This document shows positions 15,500-23,589 of a stretch of 64,000 nt of DNA, piece by piece. Within the stretch, counting starts at the first letter, position 1; every line of letters starts with the position of its first letter. The notes under the pieces are model-generated. The model ran no database searches. It was not told the origin of the DNA and saw nothing but the letters and a program-made list of their open reading frames with translations. A program made the translations under genes and the position numbers. Source of the stretch: Alphaproteobacteria bacterium (GTDB taxonomy: Bacteria; Pseudomonadota; Alphaproteobacteria; Micavibrionales; UBA2020). The stretch spans positions 959,301 through 1,023,300 of the forward strand of contig JAICWS010000001.1 of the NCBI GenBank assembly GCA_025934695.1. Direction: 5' to 3'.

Positions 15500-16494
15500 C
15501 TCGCTGGAAAATTGTTGCGCATCAGATATTCGTAAAACTTTGTTTTGTTTATTTCATCATACTCTTTAGTGGCGTCAGCAAAATCCTGATATATCTCCAT
15601 CAATTCATCATCATCGGTATTTTTATAATCTAACCATGTCGGTGCGACTTCTCTCATTTCGTAATGATAATCATCGTGAAGCACTTTTGGAATATAATAA
15701 AGCTCCTGATCTTCCGCGCCTCCCATATATTTTGGCCATGGGTGATGTCCATGCATTTCATCGGGGACTTGGATATAGTCTTCATCCAAATCACGTTCAT
15801 GGTCCAAATTGTCAATGTCGCTATCGGTCGATTCGTCATCGCTAGCGCCGTCAGATAGAGAACCTGAACTGCCTTCACCGTCGCCGCCCGATAGATCGGA
15901 ATCGCCATCCTCATCATCGATATCATCGTCGTCCTCCTCAAATTCGCCACCGACAAGCATCGGCAACGCCGCAAGAACGACCTTCGTCGCCTCGTGGATT
16001 TCCTTATCGTGGTCGCCGCCGATCGCATCCGTTTCAGGATTGGGCTCGAAGCGCGCCAGAAGCCGGGCCGAAAGCACATCCTTCAGGAAATCCGGATCAT
16101 GAAGGGCATTGTTCAGCCATTGATCCCGTGTAACGCCGTAGCGGGCATAGGCGTCATACGAGTGACCAATCGCATCGCCGACTTGCGAAAAATCCAGTTT
16201 GGCGGGCGGCTGCGCGTTTTCGTCGCCCATATCGCGCCGGGTCGCGAGGCCGACACCGGCCAGACCCGCGTTAAAGAAATCCTGTGCCTTCGGCATATCC
16301 TTGTCGTAGAGCGCCCACAGCAGAGCCGAGCCCTGCTTGCGCGGCATAGCTGAGACAAATTCCATCCCTGGCCGTTCTGCAAGCCAGGTGCGCTGCCATG
16401 GATCCGTCATGACATATCTCACGGCGTGTCCGATCCAATCATCGGTGTCTTTGGAAAGCAGATTGCCTGTCTTGGCGATGGTCTGCAGCATCAT
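15496..16494 (-). CDS. Toxin C-terminal part with HNH-like HHxxPxxxGG domain
   Basis: 332 aa from the first ATG, but the frame is open further upstream to about 16576 and reads [19 protein letters not shown], so it is probably the continuation of gene 16505-17221 after a +1 frameshift. Residues ~190-245 form a very acidic Asp/Ser linker. The end carries HGHHPWPKYMGG, then YYIPKVLHDDYHYEM. This order (HH-Pro-x-GG, then IPxxLHxxYH) is that of HNH/endonuclease VII-fold nucleases found at the C-terminus of polymorphic toxins. It is followed by two candidate immunity genes. The nuclease assignment is at fold level only. Confidence 0.6.
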   Translation of the reverse strand: MMLQTIAKTGNLLSKDTDDWIGHAVRYVMTDPWQRTWLAERPGMEFVSAMPRKQGSALLWALYDKDMPKAQDFFNAGLAGVGLATRRDMGDENAQPPAKLDFSQVGDAIGHSYDAYARYGVTRDQWLNNALHDPDFLKDVLSARLLARFEPNPETDAIGGDHDKEIHEATKVVLAALPMLVGGEFEEDDDDIDDEDGDSDLSGGDGEGSSGSLSDGASDDESTDSDIDNLDHERDLDEDYIQVPDEMHGHHPWPKYMGGAEDQELYYIPKVLHDDYHYEMREVAPTWLDYKNTDDDELMEIYQDFADATKEYDEINKTKFYEYLMRNNFPAR

Positions 16495-16504
16495 GTCGCG
16501 GAAA

Positions 16505-17221
16505 TCATTGGGGCTTCCGCAGGCGCCCGGTCCGCTGGCATTCCACCAGTTTCTGCCGCGCGACGGCGCGGGCGGTGCTCAGCGCGACATTGCCCAGGCC
16601 TGCAAAGAAGGGGCTGATGACTGTCGCTCCGGCAAGAAGCGTCCGGGTCGCTCTTGAAACGTTGTTGTCTCCAAGGGCGTCGAGAAAGCCGGGCGGTTCT
16701 GGACGAGGACCGGTTTGCGGATCGAAGAAGTGCGCTTGCAAATCGTTGATGAGCGCCTGCGGGTCGAAATCGGTATCGGCCGCTGTTTTTGTCGCCGCGA
16801 CCAGGCCTTGTGCGGCGCCCTGCCAGTCAAATCTTTCTATGCCGTAATAGTCGTCCGTTTCCTGATCCGAGAATCCAGCCGCTCGCAAGAGCGGGCGCAG
16901 CCGGTCGATTTCGCAGTTGATTTCGTCAGGAGTGAATTGCCAGGTGCTTCGCGCCGCGTCGATATCCTCGCGCGAAGGAATATCCTTTATGTCCGGTATA
17001 TCGAAGTTAAGGCCGGCAAGCGCCGGCGTCGGCGCGGTGCCGCTTTCATAAGGAATGTCTCCCGACGCGGACGTTGATGCTGATGCTGATGCTGATGCTG
17101 ATGCTGATGCTGATGCTGATGCTGATGCTGATGCTGATGCTGATGCTGATGCTGATGCGGTAGGGGCGTTGCTGGCATTAAAGCCGCTGTCATCATCGAC
17201 AGTGTCCGTGGAATCCGTCAT
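16505..17221 (-). CDS. Toxin N-terminal part with Ser-Ala repeat
   Basis: 238 aa from [11 protein letters not shown] (SD GGGAG). Residues ~20-50 are a pure Ala-Ser repeat encoded by a hexanucleotide microsatellite. Residues ~65-190 are soluble ([20 protein letters not shown] ... [20 protein letters not shown]). A hydrophobic stretch near the end ([20 protein letters not shown]) could cross or insert into a membrane. The frame stops at 16505 while a neighbouring frame continues with good coding character, so one ~575-residue toxin gene with a single frameshift is likely. Promoter-like copy D lies 30-55 nt upstream. Confidence 0.55.
   Translation of the reverse strand: MTDSTDTVDDDSGFNASNAPTASASASASASASASASASASASASASASTSASGDIPYESGTAPTPALAGLNFDIPDIKDIPSREDIDAARSTWQFTPDEINCEIDRLRPLLRAAGFSDQETDDYYGIERFDWQGAAQGLVAATKTAADTDFDPQALINDLQAHFFDPQTGPRPEPPGFLDALGDNNVSRATRTLLAGATVISPFFAGLGNVALSTARAVARQKLVECQRTGRLRKPQ
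17075..17158. repeat. Hexanucleotide microsatellite (TGATGC)14
   Basis: Fourteen perfect tandem copies of TGATGC, encoding alternating Ala and Ser on the minus strand inside the toxin gene. Gain or loss of units keeps the frame and would change only linker length. Confidence 0.95.
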
Positions 17222-17250
17222 GCGGCTTGAGCTCCCTTGACCTGTCAAGG

Positions 17251-17275
17251 GTCTCACGGAAAAAGATTGTCGCGA
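17251..17275 (-). promoter_or_regulatory. Phage promoter-like element, copy D
   Basis: Minus-strand core GCGACAATCTTTTTCCGTGA then GACCCTTGA. Shares 29 aligned positions with copy A and TCTCA-N-GG plus A-tract with copy C (plus-strand view). It lies directly upstream of the toxin gene and is the outermost copy of the phage block. Confidence 0.6.
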
Positions 17276-17347
17276 CCGCGGCGGAACTTCGCGCCCTTTC
17301 CGCGCGTAGGAAGGCGTTGATCATTCCATTGTTGCAAGGAAGGCCCG

Positions 17348-18013
17348 ATGCACGAAGAAGGCAGCCGCGTCCCCCATGCGGGGTACGATGCGCGAACGAT
17401 GCGGGATCTGCGTCACGACGTGCGCACGCCGCTCAACGCCGTCATGGGCGTGGCCACACTGCTTCAAAGCTGGCGCGGGCTTGACCCGAAGCAGCAGCGC
17501 ATGATCGAAGTGCTGCAATCTTCGACGAACGACCTAAACTCGCGGCTCGATGCCCTCTTCGCCTATCTCGAACGGCTCGAGCCGGCCGAAAAGGAAGAAA
17601 GCAAAGCACCTTCCGCTCCCGCGCCCCAGACGTCCGCGCGCCGCGTGCTGCTGGCCGAGGATTACCAGCCCAACGCGCTTGTCGCGCGTACTTTCCTGGA
17701 AGACATGGGATATGAAGTCGATCTCGCGCTCGACGGCAAGGAAGCCCTCGCCCGTTTCCGCGACCGCGAATATTCCGCCGTGCTGCTGGACGTGCAGATG
17801 CCCGAGATCGACGGGCTGGAAGCCGCGCGGCGCATTCGCGGCCTGGAACGCGAGGCCAAGCGCCCACGCACGCCGATTATCGCGCTGACCGCCCATGCCA
17901 CGCGAGACGACGCGCTGTTCTGCCTGAAGGCCGGCATGGACGATTATATTTCAAAGCCCTTTAACGCTGCGCAACTGTCCCAGAAGCTTCAGGGACTGGG
18001 CGCTGGGCTTTAA
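17348..18013 (+). CDS. HisKA-like domain fused to a receiver, no ATPase domain
   Basis: A 221-aa signalling protein. Residues ~18-75 look like a histidine kinase dimerisation helix pair with an H-box (RHDVRTPLNAVMG). Residues ~97-220 are a receiver with VLLAED, phospho-acceptor Asp (VLLDVQMPEIDG), Thr (ALTAHA) and Lys (YISKPF). The catalytic ATPase domain that normally sits between them is missing. It may take phosphate from another kinase as a phosphotransfer or adaptor protein. The ribosome site is AAGGAAGG. It forms the right flank of the phage block. Confidence 0.8.
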   Translation: MHEEGSRVPHAGYDARTMRDLRHDVRTPLNAVMGVATLLQSWRGLDPKQQRMIEVLQSSTNDLNSRLDALFAYLERLEPAEKEESKAPSAPAPQTSARRVLLAEDYQPNALVARTFLEDMGYEVDLALDGKEALARFRDREYSAVLLDVQMPEIDGLEAARRIRGLEREAKRPRTPIIALTAHATRDDALFCLKAGMDDYISKPFNAAQLSQKLQGLGAGL

Positions 18014-18111
18014 ACCTCCAATTATTACGGAAAACTGTATTCAGCCTCCGCAACCATTGACATATTGTGTGGGCGAGGTTATGCATAATGCATCCTTACC
18101 TTGGAGGTGCC

Positions 18112-18723
18112 ATGAAATTCCTGCCGAAAAAACTTCGCAATGAAGATGCATTGAAGAAGACCGCCGATGGTTTTGCCGGGCGCTTCGCCTCCGCAAACGA
18201 CATCGCTGATCCGGCCGACCGGCTCGAAGCCATGCTGGCGCTGAAAGGCGATGTCTCCTCTTACGCTGCGGATATTTATATGCGCATGATCGACCGCTCG
18301 GTGAGCATCCAGGTGGGCGGGCTGGTGGGCGCGCTGACGACCTCGGTGGGCGGCGGCATCGCGCTTTCCCTCGTGGCGACGCCGCTCGTCGGCATTCCGG
18401 TCATGCTCGCCGGCATCGGCGGCACGGTCTTCGGCGCCTTCAAGGCCGCGGACAGCCGCGCGATGATGAACCGCATGGAAAAGGAAATGTCCTCGCACCT
18501 CGAGGCGCTGAACGGGCTGCTCGAAAAAACGGAAGCCGATATCGGCGAAACCTTAAAGACCCGCAGCAATGAAATCGCCGCGTCGGACAAATTCGATTCC
18601 ATCTACGACCGCTTTCCCGAGGTGCGCGACAGCTTTATCAAGACCTTCAACAAAGCGATGGCGCGCCGGGAACTGCCACCCCCGCCGCCGCCCGGCAGCA
18701 CCGGCCCGAAGCTGGCTCTTTAA
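18112..18723 (+). CDS. Unknown protein with glycine-rich membrane hairpin
   Basis: 203 aa from MKFLPKKLRN (SD TTGGAGG, 6 nt). A soluble helical N-terminus is followed at residues ~78-122 by two hydrophobic Gly-rich segments (GGLVGALTTSVGGGIALSLV, VGIPVMLAGIGGTVFGAF). A helical region then ends in a poly-Pro tail (PPPPPPGSTGPKLAL). The layout, a basic start, a Gly-rich double membrane segment and a soluble helix, recalls the two-TM proteins at 36-42 kb, but the closing tail is only loosely similar. It is convergent with the next gene and the stop codons overlap. Confidence 0.6.
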   Translation: MKFLPKKLRNEDALKKTADGFAGRFASANDIADPADRLEAMLALKGDVSSYAADIYMRMIDRSVSIQVGGLVGALTTSVGGGIALSLVATPLVGIPVMLAGIGGTVFGAFKAADSRAMMNRMEKEMSSHLEALNGLLEKTEADIGETLKTRSNEIAASDKFDSIYDRFPEVRDSFIKTFNKAMARRELPPPPPPGSTGPKLAL

Positions 18724-19916
18724 GGCGCGGGCGCCGCTTTTGCGCGCCTTGCATATTCCTGCTGCGCATCGATGGGATGCTTCGCCTCTTCCGCGGCGCG
18801 GTTCGCGCTGAAGAAGGGATGCACCATCGCCGCATCGCCCAGCACCGTTTTCAGGTAGCCGTCAAGAATATCTCCCGCATGTTTCGACGCCGCGGGCGGG
18901 AAGGCGACATGCGCGCCGTCAAGGTAATGTCCCTTGTCGTTTGCTTCGGAAATATAGATGAGCGCGCGCAGGAAAACCGGCGCGTGCACCAGCGTATCAA
19001 AGTAATTCGCCGTGCTTCCCGCGGTGGCCTTGATGTAATCCTCGCACTGCGGGATGCTGGCGATGGCGTCTTTCAGGAACGGCGTCGTGTCCTTCACCGC
19101 GACGGTGCCGATCAGCTCCCAGGCTTTGGCGCTGAAGTGTTCATAGGCGCCGGGCCCGTCTTCGCGCATCGCCGTCTTCAGGCGGCCTGATAACCCCTTT
19201 TGTTTTTCGGGCTGTCGCGCCGCCTCTTCCAGTACGGCGACCGTATGCGGGATCTGCGCCTTGTCGAAGCTGCGCGACAGGGCGATCAGCGCGTCGGTCG
19301 GCGCATAGATCGAATGTCCTTTAAGCGTCTCCAGTGCGCCTTGCGACGCCTGCGCGCGGATATGATCGTAAATGAATTCATAGGCGCGCGGATACAGGCG
19401 CGACGCGTTAATGCCGTTAATGGCCTTCAGCATGTTTGCCGCGTCGCCCGCGCCCACCGGCAGCCCCGCCTTCAGTTTCACATCCGCGACACTGCGCTTC
19501 ACCTGCGCCTTGACATCGCCCAGCACCAGCGCCGTCGGGCCTTCGTTGAACAGGCCCAGGAGATCCGCGAACATTCGGACGTGGTTAAGCGCGCCGGCCC
19601 CAATGGCCTTCATCGCATCCGCAGCGGCGGCATCCGTCACCGCGGCCGGGTATTTCAGCGGCGTGCCCGAGGCGCGCGCCCAGGCGCTGACCGCCGCGCC
19701 CGCCTGCACGCCTTCATTGAATACTGTTTGTGCGGTTGATGCTGCATTGCGGATGTCCTGTGGTACTTCGTGTCCGCGACCGACGATATATTTCGGCGAC
19801 GAGATGACTGCCTGTGCAAAGCCGGCGGCCAGCATTGTCATCTGCCGCGCGAACAGCGTACCCGCACCGATCAGCGAAGATTCTGCGCCTTGTTTCTGGT
19901 GGATGGCGTCCGTCAT
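18720..19916 (-). CDS. Unknown helical protein under a structured leader
   Basis: A 398-aa, largely helical protein (MTDAIHQKQGAESSLIGAGT...) without a clear signal peptide. It has Ala-rich helices, a segment ALNHVRMFADLLGLF and a C-terminal part with HAPVFLRALIYISEANDKG. No family is recognised. Expression should come from the promoter and two-hairpin leader at 19988-20119, which it shares with tail-bearing proteins elsewhere, although its own C-terminus (RRAKAAPAP) lacks the tail motif. Confidence 0.65.
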   Translation of the reverse strand: MTDAIHQKQGAESSLIGAGTLFARQMTMLAAGFAQAVISSPKYIVGRGHEVPQDIRNAASTAQTVFNEGVQAGAAVSAWARASGTPLKYPAAVTDAAAADAMKAIGAGALNHVRMFADLLGLFNEGPTALVLGDVKAQVKRSVADVKLKAGLPVGAGDAANMLKAINGINASRLYPRAYEFIYDHIRAQASQGALETLKGHSIYAPTDALIALSRSFDKAQIPHTVAVLEEAARQPEKQKGLSGRLKTAMREDGPGAYEHFSAKAWELIGTVAVKDTTPFLKDAIASIPQCEDYIKATAGSTANYFDTLVHAPVFLRALIYISEANDKGHYLDGAHVAFPPAASKHAGDILDGYLKTVLGDAAMVHPFFSANRAAEEAKHPIDAQQEYARRAKAAPAP

Positions 19917-19987
19917 GATTGCAACTTCCCTCTTGAATGTCTTGGCTCTTCAGGAGTGTCGCTGGGGGAAGCAAAAAAGCCGCAGGC

Positions 19988-20119
19988 AAACATCCAGAAG
20001 AACGAAACCGTTCATGGATGTTTTAGCGTCGCTATACCGGCAGACGAGAAACCCTAAACCGCCCTGCCGTGGCTGCTTGGCTTATTGATATTTATAGTCG
20101 ATTTTGACCATTATGTCAA
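19988..20119 (-). promoter_or_regulatory. Promoter plus two-hairpin leader L1
   Basis: -35 TTGACA (20114-20119), 17-bp spacer, -10 TATAAA (20091-20096). About 20 nt later comes hairpin I (20037-20070): stem CGGCAG / CTGCCG, loop containing GGTTTAGGGTTTC. Hairpin II follows (19988-20024): AAAACATCC / GGATGTTT. Gene 18720-19916 starts about 70 nt downstream with its own SD (AGAGGGAAG). Confidence 0.75.
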
Positions 20120-20178
20120 ATAAAATCGCATTATTTCCCGTCCCGTCTGGAAGTATCATGAGGCAGGGAGAAAACGCG

Positions 20179-20850
20179 ATGGAACAGGACGAACAAACCG
20201 GGCAACCCCTGACGGCGGGCCAGCAGCTTCACGGCATGCTGCATTTCCTGACGCATAGCCACTATGCACATATCGCAGCGGGCGTTCTCGTTGGACTCAT
20301 TTTATTGTTCTGGCTGTTCAGTTACCTCTCGCGCGGCAAAATCCGCGGCCTGGAGCAAAGTGCGGCCGGAGGCGATCCCGCCGCCGCCGCCGAACTGGGC
20401 GAGATGTACCAGTACGGCGAGGAAGGCGCGCCGGTGAACTACAAGAAAGCTGAAAAATGGTATCGCGTCGCGGCCGCGGCCGGCAATGCGGCGGGACAAA
20501 ATGGTCTCGGGTCCTTGTTCTTCAACGGGCAGGGCGTTGAGCTGAACTTTAACGAAGCCTTCAAATATTACGAAGCCGCGGCCAACCAAGGCCATCCGAT
20601 GGGTCAGGCCAACCTGGCGCTGATGTACTACAAGGGCAAGGGCACGCCGCAAAACGCGCGCCGCGCCTATTTCTGGGCGTTGCTGGCAAAGACCAACCGG
20701 CGCAGCTCGGAAATCCAGAAGCGCACCGAAAGCTTCGGCGACTTCTTCAAGCAAATCTACACCGGCCTCACGCCTGAGGAACGCAAGGCACCCGAGGATA
20801 AGGCGCGCGACTGGAAGCCGGAAAAGCCGCAACAGAAGCCAAATCAGTAA
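20179..20850 (+). CDS. Membrane-anchored Sel1-repeat protein
   Basis: 223 aa from MEQDEQTGQP (an earlier in-frame start at 20158 is possible). There is one membrane segment at residues ~35-52 (AGVLVGLILLFWLFSYL). About three Sel1-type repeats follow (AAAELGEMYQYGEEGAPVNY, AGQNGLGSLFFNGQGVELNF, MGQANLALMYYKGKGTPQNA). Sel1 solenoids mediate protein-protein contacts. A charged Lys/Pro-rich tail ends the protein. It is divergent from leader L1, whose promoter overlaps the upstream region. Confidence 0.8.
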   Translation: MEQDEQTGQPLTAGQQLHGMLHFLTHSHYAHIAAGVLVGLILLFWLFSYLSRGKIRGLEQSAAGGDPAAAAELGEMYQYGEEGAPVNYKKAEKWYRVAAAAGNAAGQNGLGSLFFNGQGVELNFNEAFKYYEAAANQGHPMGQANLALMYYKGKGTPQNARRAYFWALLAKTNRRSSEIQKRTESFGDFFKQIYTGLTPEERKAPEDKARDWKPEKPQQKPNQ

Positions 20851-20987
20851 AGCAATTCCGGTGAAAGTCGGGTCTGGCAAGCATCCGCATGTTCGGCAAT
20901 TCCGTCCTGCAAAACAGCGCCGACGCGGGTGCTGAAACACCTTAGAGCCCGGCTTTCGCCCGAGTTACAAGATTTTTTTAATGGGTC

Positions 20988-22103
20988 TCAGGCCGGTTTC
21001 GGCATTGGAACGGCGAGGGTATCCTGCTTCGCGGGCTGCGGCTGCGCCTGGGCCACAGCCACCGCGACCGCCTGGTCCGCGATCACATCGGCGACATGAT
21101 AAGCGCTCGACAAGCCGCCTTGCGTGAAGGCGAGGTTCTTGGGCCGGTAGGTCTGGTCCTGCGACGCGCGGAGCGCCACGCTGTCGCTGATCACCGCGCC
21201 CTGGGGGACGCTGCGGTCATGCGGCAAGCCCCACCACAGATTCCAGGAATGATGAATGGTGCCGAGCGCCGCCTCAACCGTCGCCGGCGTAGCGTCGAGA
21301 ATGGCGTGGTATTTCTTCGACGCTTCGGGATCGAAGTGCAGTCCCAGTTTTTCCGCCTTGTCGATCATCCAGGCCAGCGTGATGTCCGACAGGCCGCCAT
21401 CTTCATATCCGCCGCCCACATCGCTGTGAGCGCCAGCGAACCAGACCTGCTCGACCGTCTGGCCCGGTACCGGGACTTTGGGCAGCGTCCAGAGCGTCGG
21501 CGGGAATTCGCGCCGATGCTCGTCGATGGCGAGCGCCTGGTAAGCGTTCTGGATTTTCGCGTGCAGATTTGTGTCGAGGAATCCGTACCGGATCGGATCG
21601 ACGCCGCCGGTGATCGCGGGAATGCCCAGCGAACCCACAGTATCCCAGACGCCGACCATTTTGATCGGGGCGCTGCACAGTGCATTGTCGGTCAGCGTGC
21701 TTAAAATTTCGCTGCGATGGTCGCGGTCGCGATAGGCGCTGAAAACCGTATCGACCAGCTCCTTGTCGCAGGTTTTGGTTGGAAGCCCGCAGTCGCAGAT
21801 CATGCCGGCGATGCTGCGCGCGGTAAAGGCGCCGCGCGAAAAGCCGACGATGTAAATCTCGTCGCCCGGCTCATAGACCGACGCGATGGCGCGGTACCCA
21901 TCCCTGATCTTCTGGAACAGCCCCTCGCCGAAGGCGCCGCCGAGAAACCGTTCGATGGCGTTGCCTTCGACGCCCACGCCGTCATCATAGAAAGCGACCT
22001 GCCCCGGTTCTTTCGAAATGGCCTGGAAGAATTTATAGACGTTGGAATCGCTCTTCTTACTGTCCCATGTTCCGTCGGCGTCGAAAATAATCCGCTTGCC
22101 CAA
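20988..22103 (-). CDS. DUF2235 alpha/beta-hydrolase (Tle-like phospholipase candidate)
   Basis: 371 aa if started at the TTG at 22103, which has AGGGAGG 9 nt upstream and puts the conserved start KRIIFDADGTWDSKK at the N-terminus. An ATG 13 codons earlier lacks an SD. Family motifs are FDADGTW, the nucleophile elbow IVGFSRGAFTAR, VWDTVGSLG and WFAGAHSDVGGGYEDGGLSD. DUF2235 includes type VI secretion lipase effectors of the Tle classes. No VgrG, PAAR or T6SS gene is seen nearby, so effector use is only a possibility. Confidence 0.85.
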   Translation of the reverse strand: MGKRIIFDADGTWDSKKSDSNVYKFFQAISKEPGQVAFYDDGVGVEGNAIERFLGGAFGEGLFQKIRDGYRAIASVYEPGDEIYIVGFSRGAFTARSIAGMICDCGLPTKTCDKELVDTVFSAYRDRDHRSEILSTLTDNALCSAPIKMVGVWDTVGSLGIPAITGGVDPIRYGFLDTNLHAKIQNAYQALAIDEHRREFPPTLWTLPKVPVPGQTVEQVWFAGAHSDVGGGYEDGGLSDITLAWMIDKAEKLGLHFDPEASKKYHAILDATPATVEAALGTIHHSWNLWWGLPHDRSVPQGAVISDSVALRASQDQTYRPKNLAFTQGGLSSAYHVADVIADQAVAVAVAQAQPQPAKQDTLAVPMPKPA

Positions 22104-22296
22104 GGCTTTAAACCTCCCTGACCATGAATAAAAGTATAGCATGCGGGTGTTAAAAATTTTATGTTAATAAGATAACGACGCGTAAAATCAATGAGTTATT
22201 GCATCGCAAGGCACACCGTTCGCTTCACATTGGGCTAGCGTTTCAAAAAATATTATGTATAATAAAGCCGGTTTTCAAAGCGGAGTTTTGATAGTC

Positions 22297-22776
22297 ATGA
22301 CGGCATCACAGCCAGATGAAGAGAGCGACAAAAAGAGCGCGTCCGCGACGCTGCCGCCGGAACGACTGGAAGAACTAAAAAAGAAAATGAATGAACAAAT
22401 CGTCGGGCAGGAAGACGTCGTCCGTCATATTCTCGCGCGCGCCTTTCCCAAAAATAATAGCGGCAAGAAACCCCTGATACCGCTGTTCGGTCCGGCAGGT
22501 GTCGGAAAATCGCAAGCGATGAAAGGTATCATCGACAGCATGATGGCAAACGGAAATCGTGCCGGCAATGGCATCGTCTTTATCGACGAACCGCACAAGA
22601 TGAGCGCGGGAGAGCTGTCGGATGCCCTCGCCATTGCCATGGGTCAACCCACGCGCAAACAAGTGGGCGAGATGGCGGCGCAGGCCTGCCGTAACGGAAC
22701 GCCCGGCGACATGGTTCGCATGAAGCCGCTTCGGCTCAAGCGCGGATTTGCCGCGTTTCAATATCAGGCAAGGTAA
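22297..22776 (+). CDS. Truncated AAA+ ATPase ending in the RPLRLK-type tail
   Basis: 159 aa from MTASQPDEES. Residues ~30-110 match the start of a ClpA/ClpB-type AAA+ module: MNEQIVGQEDVVRHILARAF, Walker A GPAGVGKS and Walker B GIVFIDEPHK. Sensor regions, arginine finger and lid are missing. After about 30 further residues the protein ends with MVRMKPLRLKRGF plus nine residues. The PLRLK tail recurs in a dozen other proteins of the window. It may be a domesticated ATPase fragment or a decayed gene that gained the tail. A TATAAT box lies at about 22257. Confidence 0.65.
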   Translation: MTASQPDEESDKKSASATLPPERLEELKKKMNEQIVGQEDVVRHILARAFPKNNSGKKPLIPLFGPAGVGKSQAMKGIIDSMMANGNRAGNGIVFIDEPHKMSAGELSDALAIAMGQPTRKQVGEMAAQACRNGTPGDMVRMKPLRLKRGFAAFQYQAR

Positions 22777-22820
22777 GCTTTTTTACTTTCCGCTTCGGAC
22801 GCCCGAATTCGGCTACGCCT

Positions 22821-23336
22821 CTACGGCGTCATCGCCGCACGCAGGCATTTGCGGGTTTCGGAGGGAAGCGCGCGAAGCTCGGCGGCTGCCGCGATCTTCT
22901 CCTGCTGCTCCGCGAAATCTTCCGCATTCTCCAGCAGCTTCAGCGGCCAGAAACCGTCTTCTGACGGCATGCCGGCGGAGGAACGATATGCGCCGGTGAC
23001 CGCCGGACCGCCGATGCGCGCCGGTTGGTAGTCGAGCGACAGCCAGACCGTGTCGCCGATTTTCAGGCTGACATCGCCTTCGGCCTTTTGCCGCAGCTGT
23101 TCCATCGTATCTCCCGTGATGCCTGCCTGCATCTTCGCCGCCCTTGATAAATTCGCCACCTGGTTGAAAGCCCTGATGTGCGTCTCCTGTCCCGGCGCGC
23201 CGATAACGATAAATTCCTTCGCTTGGTAGATGCCGCCGATGTCCGTCGCATCGGCCACGACGGCGAGCGGCGCGCTTTCGCCGCCGGCCCACGAAGGATC
23301 TTCCTTGCGCGTGACGACAAAAACTTTCATGGGCAT
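22821..23336 (-). CDS. Hypothetical soluble protein (171 aa)
   Basis: Starts MPMKVFVVTRKEDPSW. AAAGGA lies 5 nt before this ATG, and the second Met at 23330 is an alternative. A mixed alpha/beta protein with segments GGIYQAKEFIVIGAPGQETH and KIGDTVWLSLDYQPARIGG, and a helical end (ENAEDFAEQQEKIAAAAELR). No family is recognised. It lies about 350 nt downstream of leader L2 on the same strand and may be its target, though a small reading frame lies between. Confidence 0.6.
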   Translation of the reverse strand: MPMKVFVVTRKEDPSWAGGESAPLAVVADATDIGGIYQAKEFIVIGAPGQETHIRAFNQVANLSRAAKMQAGITGDTMEQLRQKAEGDVSLKIGDTVWLSLDYQPARIGGPAVTGAYRSSAGMPSEDGFWPLKLLENAEDFAEQQEKIAAAAELRALPSETRKCLRAAMTP

Positions 23337-23589
23337 TTTTTCCTTTCGCTGTTTCTTGCCTGGCCGGGAGGCCCTTCGCGCGTGCCCCAAGGGGAACAGG
23401 GCTATTGGCGAAGGACCTCCCATCCGCGTCGCGGCGTTCCGGCCGCGCATCATTCCTTTGTTTGGTGCCGGGAGGTCCCCGCTTCTTGCCTTGCGGAGGA
23501 CAAGGCCTTCCGCGGAAGACCTCCCGTCCTTATTTGTACGACCCCGGGGCTCGTCCTTCCCCTTTCGCCGCACACCCTCTTTTATCCGT
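23337..23589. other. Intergenic stretch with repeated GGGAGGTCC blocks
   Basis: Contains three copies of a GGACCTCCC/GGGAGGTCC word at about 23412-23529 in alternating orientation and no convincing gene. It separates leader L2 and its small reading frame from the gene at 22821-23336. Confidence 0.5.
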
